A stretch of 64,000 nt of DNA from Streptomyces melanogenes (lineage in GTDB: Bacteria; Actinomycetota; Actinomycetes; Streptomycetales; Streptomycetaceae). The translations under genes and the position numbers were made by a program. The notes under the pieces were generated by a model. The model did no database searches, was not told the origin of the DNA, and saw nothing but the letters and a program-made list of their open reading frames with translations. Where the stretch lies: assembly GCF_014649795.1 (NCBI RefSeq), contig NZ_BMTS01000011.1, positions 46,391-110,390 on the forward strand, in the 5' to 3' direction. Below, piece by piece: positions 42,987 to 52,031 of the stretch (within the stretch, counting starts at the first letter, position 1; each line of letters begins with the position of its first letter).

Positions 42987-45701
42987 TCACAGCCGGGGGT
43001 CCACCGGCTCCGACTCCAGGGCCAGGACCGCGAAGACCGCCTCGTGGACACGCCACAGCGGCTCCCCCGCCGCCAGCCGGTCCAGCGCCTCCAGACCCAG
43101 CGCGTACTCCCGCAGCGCCAGCGACCGCTTGTGGCCCAAAGAGCGCTGCCGCAGCCGCTCCAGGTTCTCGGAGCGCACGTACTCCGGACCGTAGATGATC
43201 CGCAGGTACTCGCGTCCGCGCACCTTGATACCGGGCTGCACGAGGCGCCCCTTGCCGCCCCGGGCCAGCGCCTGGAGCGGCTTGACGACCATGCCCTCGC
43301 CGCCCGCGCCGGTCAGCTCCAGCCACCAGTCGATTCCGGCCCGCACCGACGCCTCGTCGCCGGTGTCGACGACCAGCCGCCGGGTGACCTGGAGCAGACC
43401 CGTCGGGTCGTGCTCCACCAGCCGGTCCAGCCACGCCAGCTGCTCGTCGTGCGGCACCGCGGCCAGGCTGCGGCCCTGGGCGGCCAGGATCTGGAAGGGC
43501 GCGAACCGCACCCCGTCCAGGCCGTCCGTGGTCCAGCAGTACCGCCGGTACGCGTCCGTGAATGCCTCCGCGTCCCGCGCCCGCCCACGCTGACGCGCGA
43601 GCAGCCCGTCCACGTCGACACCGCGCGCCGCAGCCGCCTCCAGAGCCCCGAGCGCGCCCGGGAAGACCGCCCCCGACGCGGCACCCACCGCGGCGTACTG
43701 CGAACGCAGCAGCCCCGAGGCCTTCAGCGACCACGGCATCAGCTCGGCGTCGAACAACAGCCAGTCCGTACCGAGCACGTCCCACAGCCCGGCCGCGGAC
43801 ACCGCCGCCCGCAGCCGCCCGAGGACCTCCTCGGTGACGGCGGCGTCGTCGAAGAACGGACGACCGGTGCGGGTGTGCAGAGCGCCCGTGGGCCCCTCCA
43901 CCCCGAACCGCTCGCGCGCCGCCTCGGCGTCACGGCACACCAGGGCCACCGCCCGCGAGCCCATGTGCTTCTCCTCGCACACGACCCGCGCGACCCCGTC
44001 CGCCGCGTACTGCGTGAACGCCTCCGCCGGATGTTCCAGATAGCCCTCCTCCCGTGACGTCGCCGTCGGTGCCATCGTCGGCGGCAGATACGCGAGCAGC
44101 CGTGGGTCGACAGCGAACCGGCTCATGACTTCGAGCGCCGCCGCCGCGTTCTCCTCGCGCACCGCCACATTGCCCAGCTGCCGGGTCTCCACGACCCGGC
44201 GGCCGTGCACATCGGCGAGGTCGAGCGGCCGTCCGTCCTGGCCACCGGGCGCCTCGGTGGTCAGCGGACGGACCGGCTCGTACCACACCCTCTCGGCGGG
44301 CACGTCGACGAGCTCGCGCTCCGGCCAGCGCAGCGCGGTCATCTTTCCGCCGAACACCGCACCCGTGTCCAGGCAGATGGTGTTGTTGATCCACGACGTG
44401 TTCGGGACGGGCGTGTGGCCGTAGACGACCGCCGCGCGACCCCGGTAGTCCTCGGCCCACGGGTAGCGCAAGGGCAGGCCGAACTCGTCGGTCTCGCCGG
44501 TCGTCTCCCCGTACAGCGCGTGCGAGCGAACACGCCCCGACGTACGCCCGTGGTACTTCTCGGGCAGACCCGCGTGACAGACGACCAGCTTGCCGCCGTC
44601 GAGCACGTAGTGGCTGACGAGCCCGTCGATGAACTCCTTCACCTGTTCCTTGAATCCATCGTCCTCCCTGTCCAACTGCTCGATGGTTTCCGCCAGTCCA
44701 TGGGTGCGCTGGACCTTCTTGCCACCCAGATAACGTCCGAGCTTGTTCTCATGGTTCCCGGGAACACACAGAGCGTTACCATCGGTCACCATTTTCATCA
44801 CTCGCCGCAACACACCGGGGCTGTCCGGGCCGCGGTCCACGAGGTCACCGACGAAGACCGCCGTACGGCCCTCCGGGTGCGCCCCGTCCACGTAGCCCAG
44901 CTTCGCCAGCAGGGTCTCCAGCTCGGAGCGGCAGCCGTGGATGTCACCGATGATGTCGAAGGGGCCGGTGAGGTGGGTGAGGTCGTTGTAGCGTCGCTCG
45001 ATCGCGATCTCGACGCTGTCCACCTCCGCCTCGGAGCGCAGGACATGGACCTTGCGGAACCCTTCGCGCTCCAGGCCGCGCAGCGAACGCCGCAGCTCAC
45101 GGCGGTGCCGCGCGATGACCTGACGGGGCATGCCGGCGCGGTCGGGCCGGGCCGCGTTGCGGGCGGCGCAGACGTCTTCGGACAGGTCGAGGACGATGGC
45201 CACGGGCAGCACATCGTGCTCCCGGGCCAGCTGGACCAGCTGTCTGCGGCTCTCCACCTGCACGCTGGTGGCGTCGACGACGGTGAGCCGCCCGGCCGCG
45301 AGCCGCTTGCCCGCGATGTAGCGGAGCACGTCGAACGCGTCGCCGCTGGCGCTCTGGTCGTTCTCGTCGTCGGCCACCAGGCCGCGGCAGAAGTCGGACG
45401 AGATGACCTCGGTGGGCTTGAAGTGCCGACGAGCGAAAGTGGACTTGCCCGATCCGGTGGCGCCGACGAGGACCACGAGGGAGAGGTCGGGGACGGGGAG
45501 CGCGCGCTTGCGGGACGGGGTGGGGGACTCGGGGTCGGTTCCGGTCCCCGATCCGGTGTCGGTCCGGGCTCCTGTCCCGGTTCCGGTCTCCGTGTGCGTC
45601 CCGGTACCGGTGCTGGCACTCGCACTGGTGCTGGTACCGGCATCGGAGTCGGTGGCCTTGGAGGCGGTGTCCTTGGAGTCCATGTCCTTCTCGGCGTTCA
45701 T
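42987..45701 (-). CDS. pnkp: Bacterial polynucleotide kinase-phosphatase (RNA repair end-healing and ligase-like enzyme)
   Basis: This is a 904-residue three-domain RNA repair protein. The 5'-kinase domain has P-loop GATGSGKST at residues 80-88. The central metallophosphoesterase has GDIHG (252-256), GDLVDRG (285-291) and GNHE (315-318) for 2',3'-phosphatase action. The C-terminal ligase-like adenylyltransferase has its nucleophile Lys578 in EEKHMGSR. ATG 45701 overlaps the hen1 stop (ATGA) and has a perfect AAGGAGG. Known homologues act as a heterotetramer with Hen1. Unusual here is a low-complexity N-terminal extension (residues 15-60, mostly Thr/Gly/Ser/Asp repeats) before the kinase, absent from the well-studied clostridial enzyme. 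Confidence 0.93.
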   Translation of the reverse strand: MNAEKDMDSKDTASKATDSDAGTSTSASASTGTGTHTETGTGTGARTDTGSGTGTDPESPTPSRKRALPVPDLSLVVLVGATGSGKSTFARRHFKPTEVISSDFCRGLVADDENDQSASGDAFDVLRYIAGKRLAAGRLTVVDATSVQVESRRQLVQLAREHDVLPVAIVLDLSEDVCAARNAARPDRAGMPRQVIARHRRELRRSLRGLEREGFRKVHVLRSEAEVDSVEIAIERRYNDLTHLTGPFDIIGDIHGCRSELETLLAKLGYVDGAHPEGRTAVFVGDLVDRGPDSPGVLRRVMKMVTDGNALCVPGNHENKLGRYLGGKKVQRTHGLAETIEQLDREDDGFKEQVKEFIDGLVSHYVLDGGKLVVCHAGLPEKYHGRTSGRVRSHALYGETTGETDEFGLPLRYPWAEDYRGRAAVVYGHTPVPNTSWINNTICLDTGAVFGGKMTALRWPERELVDVPAERVWYEPVRPLTTEAPGGQDGRPLDLADVHGRRVVETRQLGNVAVREENAAAALEVMSRFAVDPRLLAYLPPTMAPTATSREEGYLEHPAEAFTQYAADGVARVVCEEKHMGSRAVALVCRDAEAARERFGVEGPTGALHTRTGRPFFDDAAVTEEVLGRLRAAVSAAGLWDVLGTDWLLFDAELMPWSLKASGLLRSQYAAVGAASGAVFPGALGALEAAAARGVDVDGLLARQRGRARDAEAFTDAYRRYCWTTDGLDGVRFAPFQILAAQGRSLAAVPHDEQLAWLDRLVEHDPTGLLQVTRRLVVDTGDEASVRAGIDWWLELTGAGGEGMVVKPLQALARGGKGRLVQPGIKVRGREYLRIIYGPEYVRSENLERLRQRSLGHKRSLALREYALGLEALDRLAAGEPLWRVHEAVFAVLALESEPVDPRL

Positions 45702-47164
45702 GCGGCGTTCGCCTCCTTCGCGGTCGTGGTCATCTCGAATACAGCCATCTGGGTGGGCGGACCCACCTCGGCGTCGTCCGGCCCCACGGGCACGAACTCG
45801 ACGCCGTACCCGTGCCGTTCGGCCACCGAAGCGGCCCAGTCGCGGAACTCCGCGCGCGTCCACTCGAACCGGTGGTCGCCGTGGCGCACATGCCCGGCGG
45901 GGAGCGACTCCCAGCGCACGTTGTACTCGACGTTCGGCGTCGTCACGATCACCGTGCGCGGGCGCGCCGCGCCGAACACCGCGTACTCAAGGGCGGGCAG
46001 CCTCGGCAGGTCGAGGTGCTCGATCACCTCGCTGAGCACCGCCGCGTCGTACCCCTTGAGCCGCTTGTCCGTGTACGCGAGCGAGCCCTGCATCAGCGTG
46101 ATCCGCCCGGCCTGCCGCTCACCCATCCGCTCAAGGCGCAGCCGCCGCGCGGCGATCGTCAGCGCGCGCATCGAGACGTCCACGCCCACGATCTCGGTGA
46201 ACCGGACGTCCTTGAGCAGCTCCTGCACCAACTGGCCCTGGCCGCAGCCCAGGTCGAGCACCCGGCTCGCCCCGGCGGCGGTCAGCGCCGCCAGAATGGC
46301 GTCGCGTCGCTGCACGGCGAGCGGCACGGGCCGGTCCTCGGTGTCGGTCGTCTCGTCCACCGCGTTGTCGATGGCCTCGACCGCGATGTCGTCGGCCTCA
46401 GCCAGCCGTACCAGTTCGAGGCGCTCCATCGCCTGCCGGGTCAGCCCCCAGCGCCGGGACAAATAGCGGCTCGTGATCAGCTTCTGCTCGGGGTGGTCGG
46501 CCAGCCAGCCGTCACCGGCACGCAGCAACTTGTCGACTTCGTCGGGCGCGACCCAGTAGTGCTTGGCGTCGTCGAGCACCGGCAGCAGTACGTACAACTG
46601 CCGCAGCGCGTCCGCGAGCCGCAGCTCCCCTTCCAGTACGAGCCGTACGTAACAGGACTCGCCCCACTCCGGGAACTCCTCGTCCAGCGCGACGGGCTCC
46701 GCCGAGACCGAGGCCCAGCCCAGCGGCCCGAACAGCTTGTGTACGAGGTCGGCGCCGCCGCGCGCGGGCAGCGCGGGCACCTCGATCCGCAGCGGCAGCG
46801 GCGCCTCGGCCCGCTCCGGCAGCGCGTTGCACACACCGCGCAGGGCGCTCTTGAAGACGGTGCTCAGCGCGACGGACATCAGCGACGAGGCCGCGTACGG
46901 GCGGTCGTTGACGTACTGCGCCAGCGCGGAATCGGGGGCTCCGCCACGGCCCTTGCCCTTGCCCCGCCGCACCAGCGCGACCGGATCCACCTCCAGGAGC
47001 AGCGCGGCCGTGCAGCGCTCGGCGGTCGCCTCGGGGTAGAGGACGTGCGCGGTGCCGTGCGACGTGGAGAACGCCTGCGCCTTCCCGGGATGCTTGTGCA
47101 GCAGAAAACCGAGGTCGGTGGCGGGGCGTTCAGGGGTACCGGTCGTGGTGATTGTCAGGAACAC
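45698..47164 (-). CDS. hen1: 3'-terminal RNA ribose 2'-O-methyltransferase Hen1
   Basis: This is a 488-residue enzyme that methylates the 2'-OH at the broken 3' end before ligation, making the repaired RNA resistant to recutting. The N-terminal half (1-240) is the bacterial Pnkp-binding/ligase-activating region. The methyltransferase core has the SAM motif VLDLGCGQGQLV and the manganese-site residues in SEVIEHLD and GDHRFEW. The GTG start at 47164 has no ribosome site, and a GATACT -10 ends about nine bases upstream, so leaderless translation is likely. It is operonic with pnkp. The pair is a defence against ribotoxin-like RNA damage. Confidence 0.93.
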   Translation of the reverse strand: MFLTITTTGTPERPATDLGFLLHKHPGKAQAFSTSHGTAHVLYPEATAERCTAALLLEVDPVALVRRGKGKGRGGAPDSALAQYVNDRPYAASSLMSVALSTVFKSALRGVCNALPERAEAPLPLRIEVPALPARGGADLVHKLFGPLGWASVSAEPVALDEEFPEWGESCYVRLVLEGELRLADALRQLYVLLPVLDDAKHYWVAPDEVDKLLRAGDGWLADHPEQKLITSRYLSRRWGLTRQAMERLELVRLAEADDIAVEAIDNAVDETTDTEDRPVPLAVQRRDAILAALTAAGASRVLDLGCGQGQLVQELLKDVRFTEIVGVDVSMRALTIAARRLRLERMGERQAGRITLMQGSLAYTDKRLKGYDAAVLSEVIEHLDLPRLPALEYAVFGAARPRTVIVTTPNVEYNVRWESLPAGHVRHGDHRFEWTRAEFRDWAASVAERHGYGVEFVPVGPDDAEVGPPTQMAVFEMTTTAKEANAA

Positions 47165-47231
47165 GCGTCGAGTATCATCCGATTTCTACGGCTCCTACCA
47201 GGCATTTTCCCGGGAGGCCGGGGGAGGTGCG

Positions 47232-47273
47232 CCGAGCCGGGTGGTGCACGTCAGCCCGTCCCGCCCGGTTCGG
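47232..47273 (-). terminator. Possible terminator between mmuM and hen1
   Basis: CCGAGCCGGG pairs with CCCGGTTCGG (one G-U) across a 22-base loop, in the 184-bp gap after mmuM. The loop is long, so confidence is limited. Confidence 0.4.
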
Positions 47274-47348
47274 CACGCCACTTGGCGTCAGCCTTCCCTC
47301 CCCTCACGCCCGGCTCCGCGTGCCCCTCGCAGCAACCCGTCCCGCCCC

Positions 47349-48290
47349 TCACGCCCCTTCCGCCACGAACCCCGCCAGCCGTGCGATCTCGGCCGGCCCC
47401 ACTCGGCAGCAGCCACCCACCAGACGGGCGTCCGCCATCTGCCAGGCACGCACGCGAGACGGGTCGAACGTCGCGCCGCCCCGCCATCCCCGGGCCTCCG
47501 CGTCCCAGCGCTCCCCGCTGTTGGGGTAGACGACCACCGGCTTGCCCGTGACCGACGCCGCGAGCCCCACGGCGTCGTCCGCGTCCGCGGGCGTGCAGCA
47601 GTTCACGCCCACGGCGATCACCTGGTCCAGCCCCTCCGCCAGTGCGAACGCCTCCTCCAGCGGCTGGCCCGCCCTGGTCCGCAGCCCCTCCACGCTGTAC
47701 GACAGCCACACCGGTACCCCGCACCCCTCGACCGCCCGCAGCAGCGCCTCGGCCTCGTCGATGTCGGGCACGGTTTCCAGCGCGAGCACATCCGGCCCGG
47801 CCGCCGCCAGCGTCTCTACGCGGGGGCGGTGGAAGCGCTCCAGCTCCTTCACCGCGAGCCCATACCCGCCCCGGTACTCGCTGCCGTCGGCCAGGAAGGC
47901 GCCGTAGGGGCCAATGGAGGCGGCGATCCAGACTTCGGCGTTCTTGGGGGGCTCCCACCCCCCTCCCCCCACCCCCCTCCCCGCCCCCGCCCTCCTGGCC
48001 AGCTCCACGCTCCGGGTGAGTAGAGCCGTCGCCTCGCGGCGGGGCACTCCCCGGTGGGCGAAGCCCTCGTACGTCGCCTGGTAGCTGGACGTGATCAGTA
48101 CCTGTGCGCCCGCCCGTACATACGCCTCGTGTGCGGCCTCGATCTGGCTCGGGTCGTCTGCCAGCAGTCGAGCCGACCAGAGCGGGTCGCTCAAGTCGCA
48201 GTCCTGGGCCTCCAGTTGGTTGGAGAGGCCGCCGTCGAGGACCACAGTCCGTTCGGCCAGGGCGTCGGCGAGTGGACGGGCGGGCCGCAC
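47349..48290 (-). CDS. mmuM: Homocysteine S-methyltransferase
   Basis: This is a 313-residue zinc enzyme that transfers a methyl group from S-methylmethionine (or a similar donor) to homocysteine. The zinc cysteines are in VGVNCC and LVGGCCR, and LDGGLSNQLE is the N-terminal signature. The GTG at 48290 lies two bases after the stop of the LLM oxidoreductase gene and has almost no ribosome site, so translation is probably coupled. A Gly-rich stretch (RAGAGRGVGGGG, about residues 103-114) is a local insertion relative to the family. It complements metE, which lies 6 kb away. Confidence 0.92.
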   Translation of the reverse strand: MRPARPLADALAERTVVLDGGLSNQLEAQDCDLSDPLWSARLLADDPSQIEAAHEAYVRAGAQVLITSSYQATYEGFAHRGVPRREATALLTRSVELARRAGAGRGVGGGGWEPPKNAEVWIAASIGPYGAFLADGSEYRGGYGLAVKELERFHRPRVETLAAAGPDVLALETVPDIDEAEALLRAVEGCGVPVWLSYSVEGLRTRAGQPLEEAFALAEGLDQVIAVGVNCCTPADADDAVGLAASVTGKPVVVYPNSGERWDAEARGWRGGATFDPSRVRAWQMADARLVGGCCRVGPAEIARLAGFVAEGA

Positions 48291-48292
48291 GG

Positions 48293-49222
48293 TCAGGCCC
48301 CGTTCAGCTGGGACTGGACCTGGGAGGAGATCAGTTCGAGGTGATCGAGGTCGTCCAGGTCGAGGACCTGGAGGTAGATCCGGGACGAACCGATCGCCTC
48401 GTACATGCCGATCTTCTCCACCACTTCGGCGGGCGAGCCCGCCAGTCCGTTCGCCTTGAGCTCTTCGACCTCCCTTCCGATGGCGGCCGCCCGGCGCGCC
48501 ACTTCGGCGTCGTTCTTTCCTACACAGACGACCAGGGCGTTGGAGTACACCAGGTCGTCTGGGCTGCGTCCGGCGCTCTGGGCGGCGGCGCGCACCCGGC
48601 CGAACTGCCGCTCGCTGTCGGCCAGGGAGGCGAACGGGATGTTGAACTCGTCGGCGTACCGCGCGGCCAGCCGTGGGGTGCGGACCGCGCCGTGGCCGCC
48701 GATCAGGACCGGCACCTTGGCCTGGGCGGGCTTGGGGAGCGCGGGCGAGTCGGTGAGCTGGTAGTAGGTGCCGTCGTGGTTGAAGGTCTTGCCGGTCTCG
48801 GTGGCCCAGAGGCCGGTGACGATGGCCAGTTGTTCTTCGAGTCGCGCGGACTTCTCCTTCGGGAAGGGGATGCCGTACGCCTTGTGCTCGTCCTCGAACC
48901 AGCCCGCGCCCAGGCCGAGTTCGATGCGGCCGCCGGACATCTGGTCCACCTGGGCGACCTGGATGGCGAGGACGCCGGGGAGGCGGAAGGTCCCGGCGGT
49001 CATCAGGGTGCCGAGGCGGATGCGACTGGTCTCGCGGGCGAGTCCGGCGAGGGTGATCCAGGCGTCGGTGGGGCCCGGGAGGCCGTCGGCGGAGCCCATA
49101 CGCAGGTAGTGGTCGGAGCGGAAGAAGGCGTCGAAGCCGAGGGCTTCGGTGGCCTTCGCGACGGCGAGGAGGGTGTCGTAGTCGGCGCCCTGCTGGGGCT
49201 CCGTGAAGATTCGAAGATCCAT
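48293..49222 (-). CDS. LLM class F420-dependent oxidoreductase
   Basis: This is a 309-residue luciferase-like (TIM-barrel) enzyme of the F420-dependent subfamily (MDLRIFTEPQQGADYDTLLAVAKATEALGFDAFF at the start is diagnostic of the fold, seen here in parts). Further markers are DQMSGGRIELGLGAGWFEDEH and VPVLIGGHG. ATG 49222 has AGGA eight bases upstream. The physiological substrate is unknown; F420 use is typical of actinobacterial members. It is translationally coupled to mmuM, which may be only a shared transcript. Confidence 0.87.
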   Translation of the reverse strand: MDLRIFTEPQQGADYDTLLAVAKATEALGFDAFFRSDHYLRMGSADGLPGPTDAWITLAGLARETSRIRLGTLMTAGTFRLPGVLAIQVAQVDQMSGGRIELGLGAGWFEDEHKAYGIPFPKEKSARLEEQLAIVTGLWATETGKTFNHDGTYYQLTDSPALPKPAQAKVPVLIGGHGAVRTPRLAARYADEFNIPFASLADSERQFGRVRAAAQSAGRSPDDLVYSNALVVCVGKNDAEVARRAAAIGREVEELKANGLAGSPAEVVEKIGMYEAIGSSRIYLQVLDLDDLDHLELISSQVQSQLNGA

Positions 49223-49470
49223 GCATCCATCCTGCACCTTCGAACTGTCGTCAACCCCGCCCTTGCGGTGTGCGCGATGGCTGCCCAGTCGGGTGAAAAT
49301 CGTCCACCTGACGGGCCGCGCGGGCTCTGACCAGTGACTGTCGCGCTGAGTGGTCGTTGGCTCGGGCGGAGCCGGACCGCCCGGCCCGCGCGCCGGCGGC
49401 CGTTGCCGACGCGTCTGTCGAACTGCCACCCCCGCAGCCGCGCGGGAGGGCTTGGGCCGAGGAGGCCGCC

Positions 49471-49701
49471 ATGTCCCAGGAAGCCGTGCCGGAACAGGCC
49501 GTGCCGCAGGAGCCGGCCGGGCAGTCCGTGCCCGAGCAGAAAGGTGCGCCGAAGGGGCTGCTGCAGCAGATGGAGGAGCTGATGGCGGCGCTCAACGCGG
49601 ATCTGTCGCAGCTGGACGCCGATCTGCAGTCGTCCGCCGACCGGGTGCCGCCGGGGCGGGACGCCGATGGGCAGGTGGAGGGCCGCTCCACGGGCGTGTG
49701 A
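49471..49701 (+). CDS. Small hypothetical protein with predicted coiled coil
   Basis: This is a 76-residue acidic protein. ATG 49471 has GAGGAGG at good spacing, which sets the start within a longer open frame. Residues 1-25 are Gln/Glu/Pro/Val-rich and disordered. Residues 26-52 (GLLQQMEELMAALNADLSQL) form a leucine-heptad helix, and the tail is polar. No family is recognised. It stands alone on the plus strand between two minus-strand genes. Confidence 0.65.
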   Translation: MSQEAVPEQAVPQEPAGQSVPEQKGAPKGLLQQMEELMAALNADLSQLDADLQSSADRVPPGRDADGQVEGRSTGV

Positions 49702-49721
49702 GTGCGGTGGGTTTCGTACGG

Positions 49722-50213
49722 TCATGACGGCCCCGCCGTCGAGTCGCGCAGGGCGCCGGGGCGCCTTTCCTGCTCGCGGACGGTGAGTCTGCGGAGCATT
49801 CCGCGGACCCGGTCGCTCGACTCGTCGGCGGCGTCGATGGCTTCGATGCACTGCCAGTAGAGGCCTTCTTCGTCGGTGGCGCAGGCGACGCCGACGAGGG
49901 CCATGCCGACGTCGCCGAGCAGGCCGCCGAGTCCGGTCAGGGTCTGTCTGGCGTCGGTGACTTCGGAGAGCTGGGTGGCGCGGATGCCGCCGATGCGCAG
50001 TCCGGGGTGGTCGAGGGCGCCGCAGCCTCGGCCGCCGGTTTCGCTGAGGCCGCGTGCTTCGCCCCTGAGCTCCGGCGGGCCGGTGGCCGCCAGGTGGCTT
50101 CCGATGGCCTGGGCGAGGGCTTGTGCCTGCCAGGCCTCGGCGACGATCTCCAGCGCCGCGGTGCTTTCCGCGAGCGCTAACCTGCTCACTCCGATGAGCC
50201 GTACCGCGTCCAT
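49722..50213 (-). CDS. Conserved hypothetical protein (DUF6099-like)
   Basis: This is a 163-residue, Ala/Leu-rich, largely helical protein without signal or membrane segment. A pattern such as EIVAEAWQAQALAQAIG and LYWQCIEAIDAADESSDRVRGML suggests a four-helix bundle. The ATG at 50213 has GGGGGCGG upstream. I associate it with a Streptomyces-specific DUF but cannot confirm the number. Function unknown. Confidence 0.65.
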   Translation of the reverse strand: MDAVRLIGVSRLALAESTAALEIVAEAWQAQALAQAIGSHLAATGPPELRGEARGLSETGGRGCGALDHPGLRIGGIRATQLSEVTDARQTLTGLGGLLGDVGMALVGVACATDEEGLYWQCIEAIDAADESSDRVRGMLRRLTVREQERRPGALRDSTAGPS

Positions 50214-50335
50214 GCGCCGCCCCCGTTCATACGACGATCCGTTTCCCCGTCACTACCTAGAGTGAGCTTCTGAGGCCAGGAAAGCCAGAGGAATTGGGAA
50301 ATCTGTGGACGAGCAGGGGGTTTTGAATAACTCGC

Positions 50336-50785
50336 TCACTCCGAAGAGTGACCGTTTGGACTTTCTTCGGGGTTTCGTACAGGGGCGGGCCCGGTTTGTG
50401 CAGGGGTGGGGCGGGTCTGTGGCGGGGCGGGATCGGTGGGGGGCTGCGGGGTGGGCGGGGCCGCAGGGACGGGGAAGCGGAGCTCGTTGCGGTCGATCTT
50501 GGCGGAGAGCGCGGCGAGCGGGTCGATGCCGAGGACCTGGCACAGCTGCAGGAGATAGGCGAGGACATCGGCGACTTCGTCGGTCACCCGGTGGGCGCGG
50601 TCGGGGTCGTGCATGACGCGGTCGGACTGCTCGGGGGTCAGCCACTGGAAGATCTCGAGGAGTTCGGAGGCCTCGACGCTGAGGGCGGAGACGAGGTTCT
50701 TGGGGGTGTGGAAGGGCTGCCAGTGGCGTGCGGCCGCGAAGTCGGCCAGTCGGCGCTGGAGTCCCGCTACGTCGAGTTGGGTCAC
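50336..50785 (-). CDS. MazG-like nucleotide pyrophosphohydrolase
   Basis: This is a 149-residue all-alpha NTP pyrophosphatase of the RS21-C6/MazG-like group, which hydrolyses non-canonical or excess (d)NTPs. The metal-binding pattern ExxE...ExxD is visible in VEASELLEIFQWLT and DEVADVLAYLLQL. The C-terminal 45 residues are a Pro/Thr-rich tail without homology to the core. The GTG start overlaps the stop of the upstream ATPase gene by four bases (GTGA), so the two are coupled. Confidence 0.88.
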   Translation of the reverse strand: MTQLDVAGLQRRLADFAAARHWQPFHTPKNLVSALSVEASELLEIFQWLTPEQSDRVMHDPDRAHRVTDEVADVLAYLLQLCQVLGIDPLAALSAKIDRNELRFPVPAAPPTPQPPTDPAPPQTRPTPAQTGPAPVRNPEESPNGHSSE

Positions 50786-51906
50786 GGCTCCAGGTCTACC
50801 ACTGCCGCTCCCTGGACTCCTCGGGCGCACCCGGCGTCCGTGACGGTGCCGGTGAGGCGGATGTGGCCGCGTCGGCACATCTCGGCGGCCAGTGCGGACA
50901 GTTCGCGGGCCTGGCGCCGGTCGAGGCCGCGGTCGAAGCCGTCGGTGAGGACGGTGAGGGTCTGCAGTGCGGACGGGATCTCGGCGACGGTGTCGACGGC
51001 GAGGACGCCGGGGCCGGTGAGCAGGACCAGGGCGAGCGCGAGGTAGCGCAGTTCGCCTTCGCCCAGGCGGGCTACGGGTGTGGGGGTGCGTTCGCCGCGG
51101 CCCACGACGGCTCGTAACGTGCCGTCGGCGAGTTCTTCGGCGGCGAGCGCGGTGACCGGGCCGGCGCAGCCCGCGCGGGCCGCGGTGACCAGCCGGGCGT
51201 GCCGGATGGTGCACTCCTCGGCGGTGCGGGAGAGGATCTCGGCGAGGTTGTCGCAGCCTCGCCGCAGTCTTCCCTGGCCGGGCGGGACGGGTTCGCGCAT
51301 GCGCTGCGGCTGGGGGTCGCAGGCGAACACGGACCGCAGGGCGACGACGACTTGCTCGGCGGCGGCGAGGACGCGCAGTTGGCCCTCGGTCTTCCCGGCG
51401 ACGCGCAGCGGCAGCAGGGCGGTGCCGAGCCGGTCGTCGGGGAGCGGGGCGCGGGTGACCGGGACGGCGCCGGCGGTGTGCCAGGCGGCCTGCACGGTGG
51501 AGCGGCCGGGGTCGCGCAGGGCGGTGGACAGGAGGGTGTCGCCGTCACTGGTCAAACGTTCGCCGACGACGCGGAGTTCCGGCTCGGCCTGGACGGCGAG
51601 GTCGAGCCGGACGGGCCCGGCGGGTCCGTCGACGGTGCAGCCGATGCGGAACCCGCGTCGGCCCTGGGCGTCGGCCTCGGCGCGTTCCGGTACGCATCCG
51701 GCGGGGTCGGGGAACGCCGAGGCGAGGGTGGCGCCGGAGCCGAGCCGGGCCAGTGCCTCATAGGCCTGGAGGACGCTGGACTTGCCGCTGCCGCTCGGTC
51801 CCGCCAGGAAGGTGAGCGGGCCGAGCGGGAAGACCGCGCCGCGGTGCGACTTGAAGGCGGAGAGCCGCAGTTCGGTGACGGTGGGCCGGTCGCAGGTTCC
51901 GTTCAT
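50782..51906 (-). CDS. SMC/RecF-like AAA ATPase
   Basis: This is a 374-residue ABC/SMC-type ATPase. Walker A GPSGSGKSS is at residues 37-45 in FLAGPSGSGKSSVLQAYEAL. A late LGEGELRYLALALVLL plays the role of the ABC signature, and GPGVLAVDTVAEIPSA is the Walker B/D-loop region. Such small SMC-like ATPases (AAA_15/21) occur in DNA repair or defence modules. Here the partner is a MazG-like pyrophosphohydrolase in the same operon. The start at ATG 51906 is chosen for sequence plausibility; the ribosome site is weak and a start seven codons earlier is possible. Confidence 0.8.
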   Translation of the reverse strand: MNGTCDRPTVTELRLSAFKSHRGAVFPLGPLTFLAGPSGSGKSSVLQAYEALARLGSGATLASAFPDPAGCVPERAEADAQGRRGFRIGCTVDGPAGPVRLDLAVQAEPELRVVGERLTSDGDTLLSTALRDPGRSTVQAAWHTAGAVPVTRAPLPDDRLGTALLPLRVAGKTEGQLRVLAAAEQVVVALRSVFACDPQPQRMREPVPPGQGRLRRGCDNLAEILSRTAEECTIRHARLVTAARAGCAGPVTALAAEELADGTLRAVVGRGERTPTPVARLGEGELRYLALALVLLTGPGVLAVDTVAEIPSALQTLTVLTDGFDRGLDRRQARELSALAAEMCRRGHIRLTGTVTDAGCARGVQGAAVVDLEP

Positions 51907-52031
51907 GGAACGGAACCGTATGAGCACGAAACATGACGAACCGTTACGCCTCGATCACCTTCCTACGAATGAGGGACGGTTCCCCGTACGAGAGAGGCCC
52001 GGCGCAGCGGTTCCCCGCGCCGGGGACCGCC

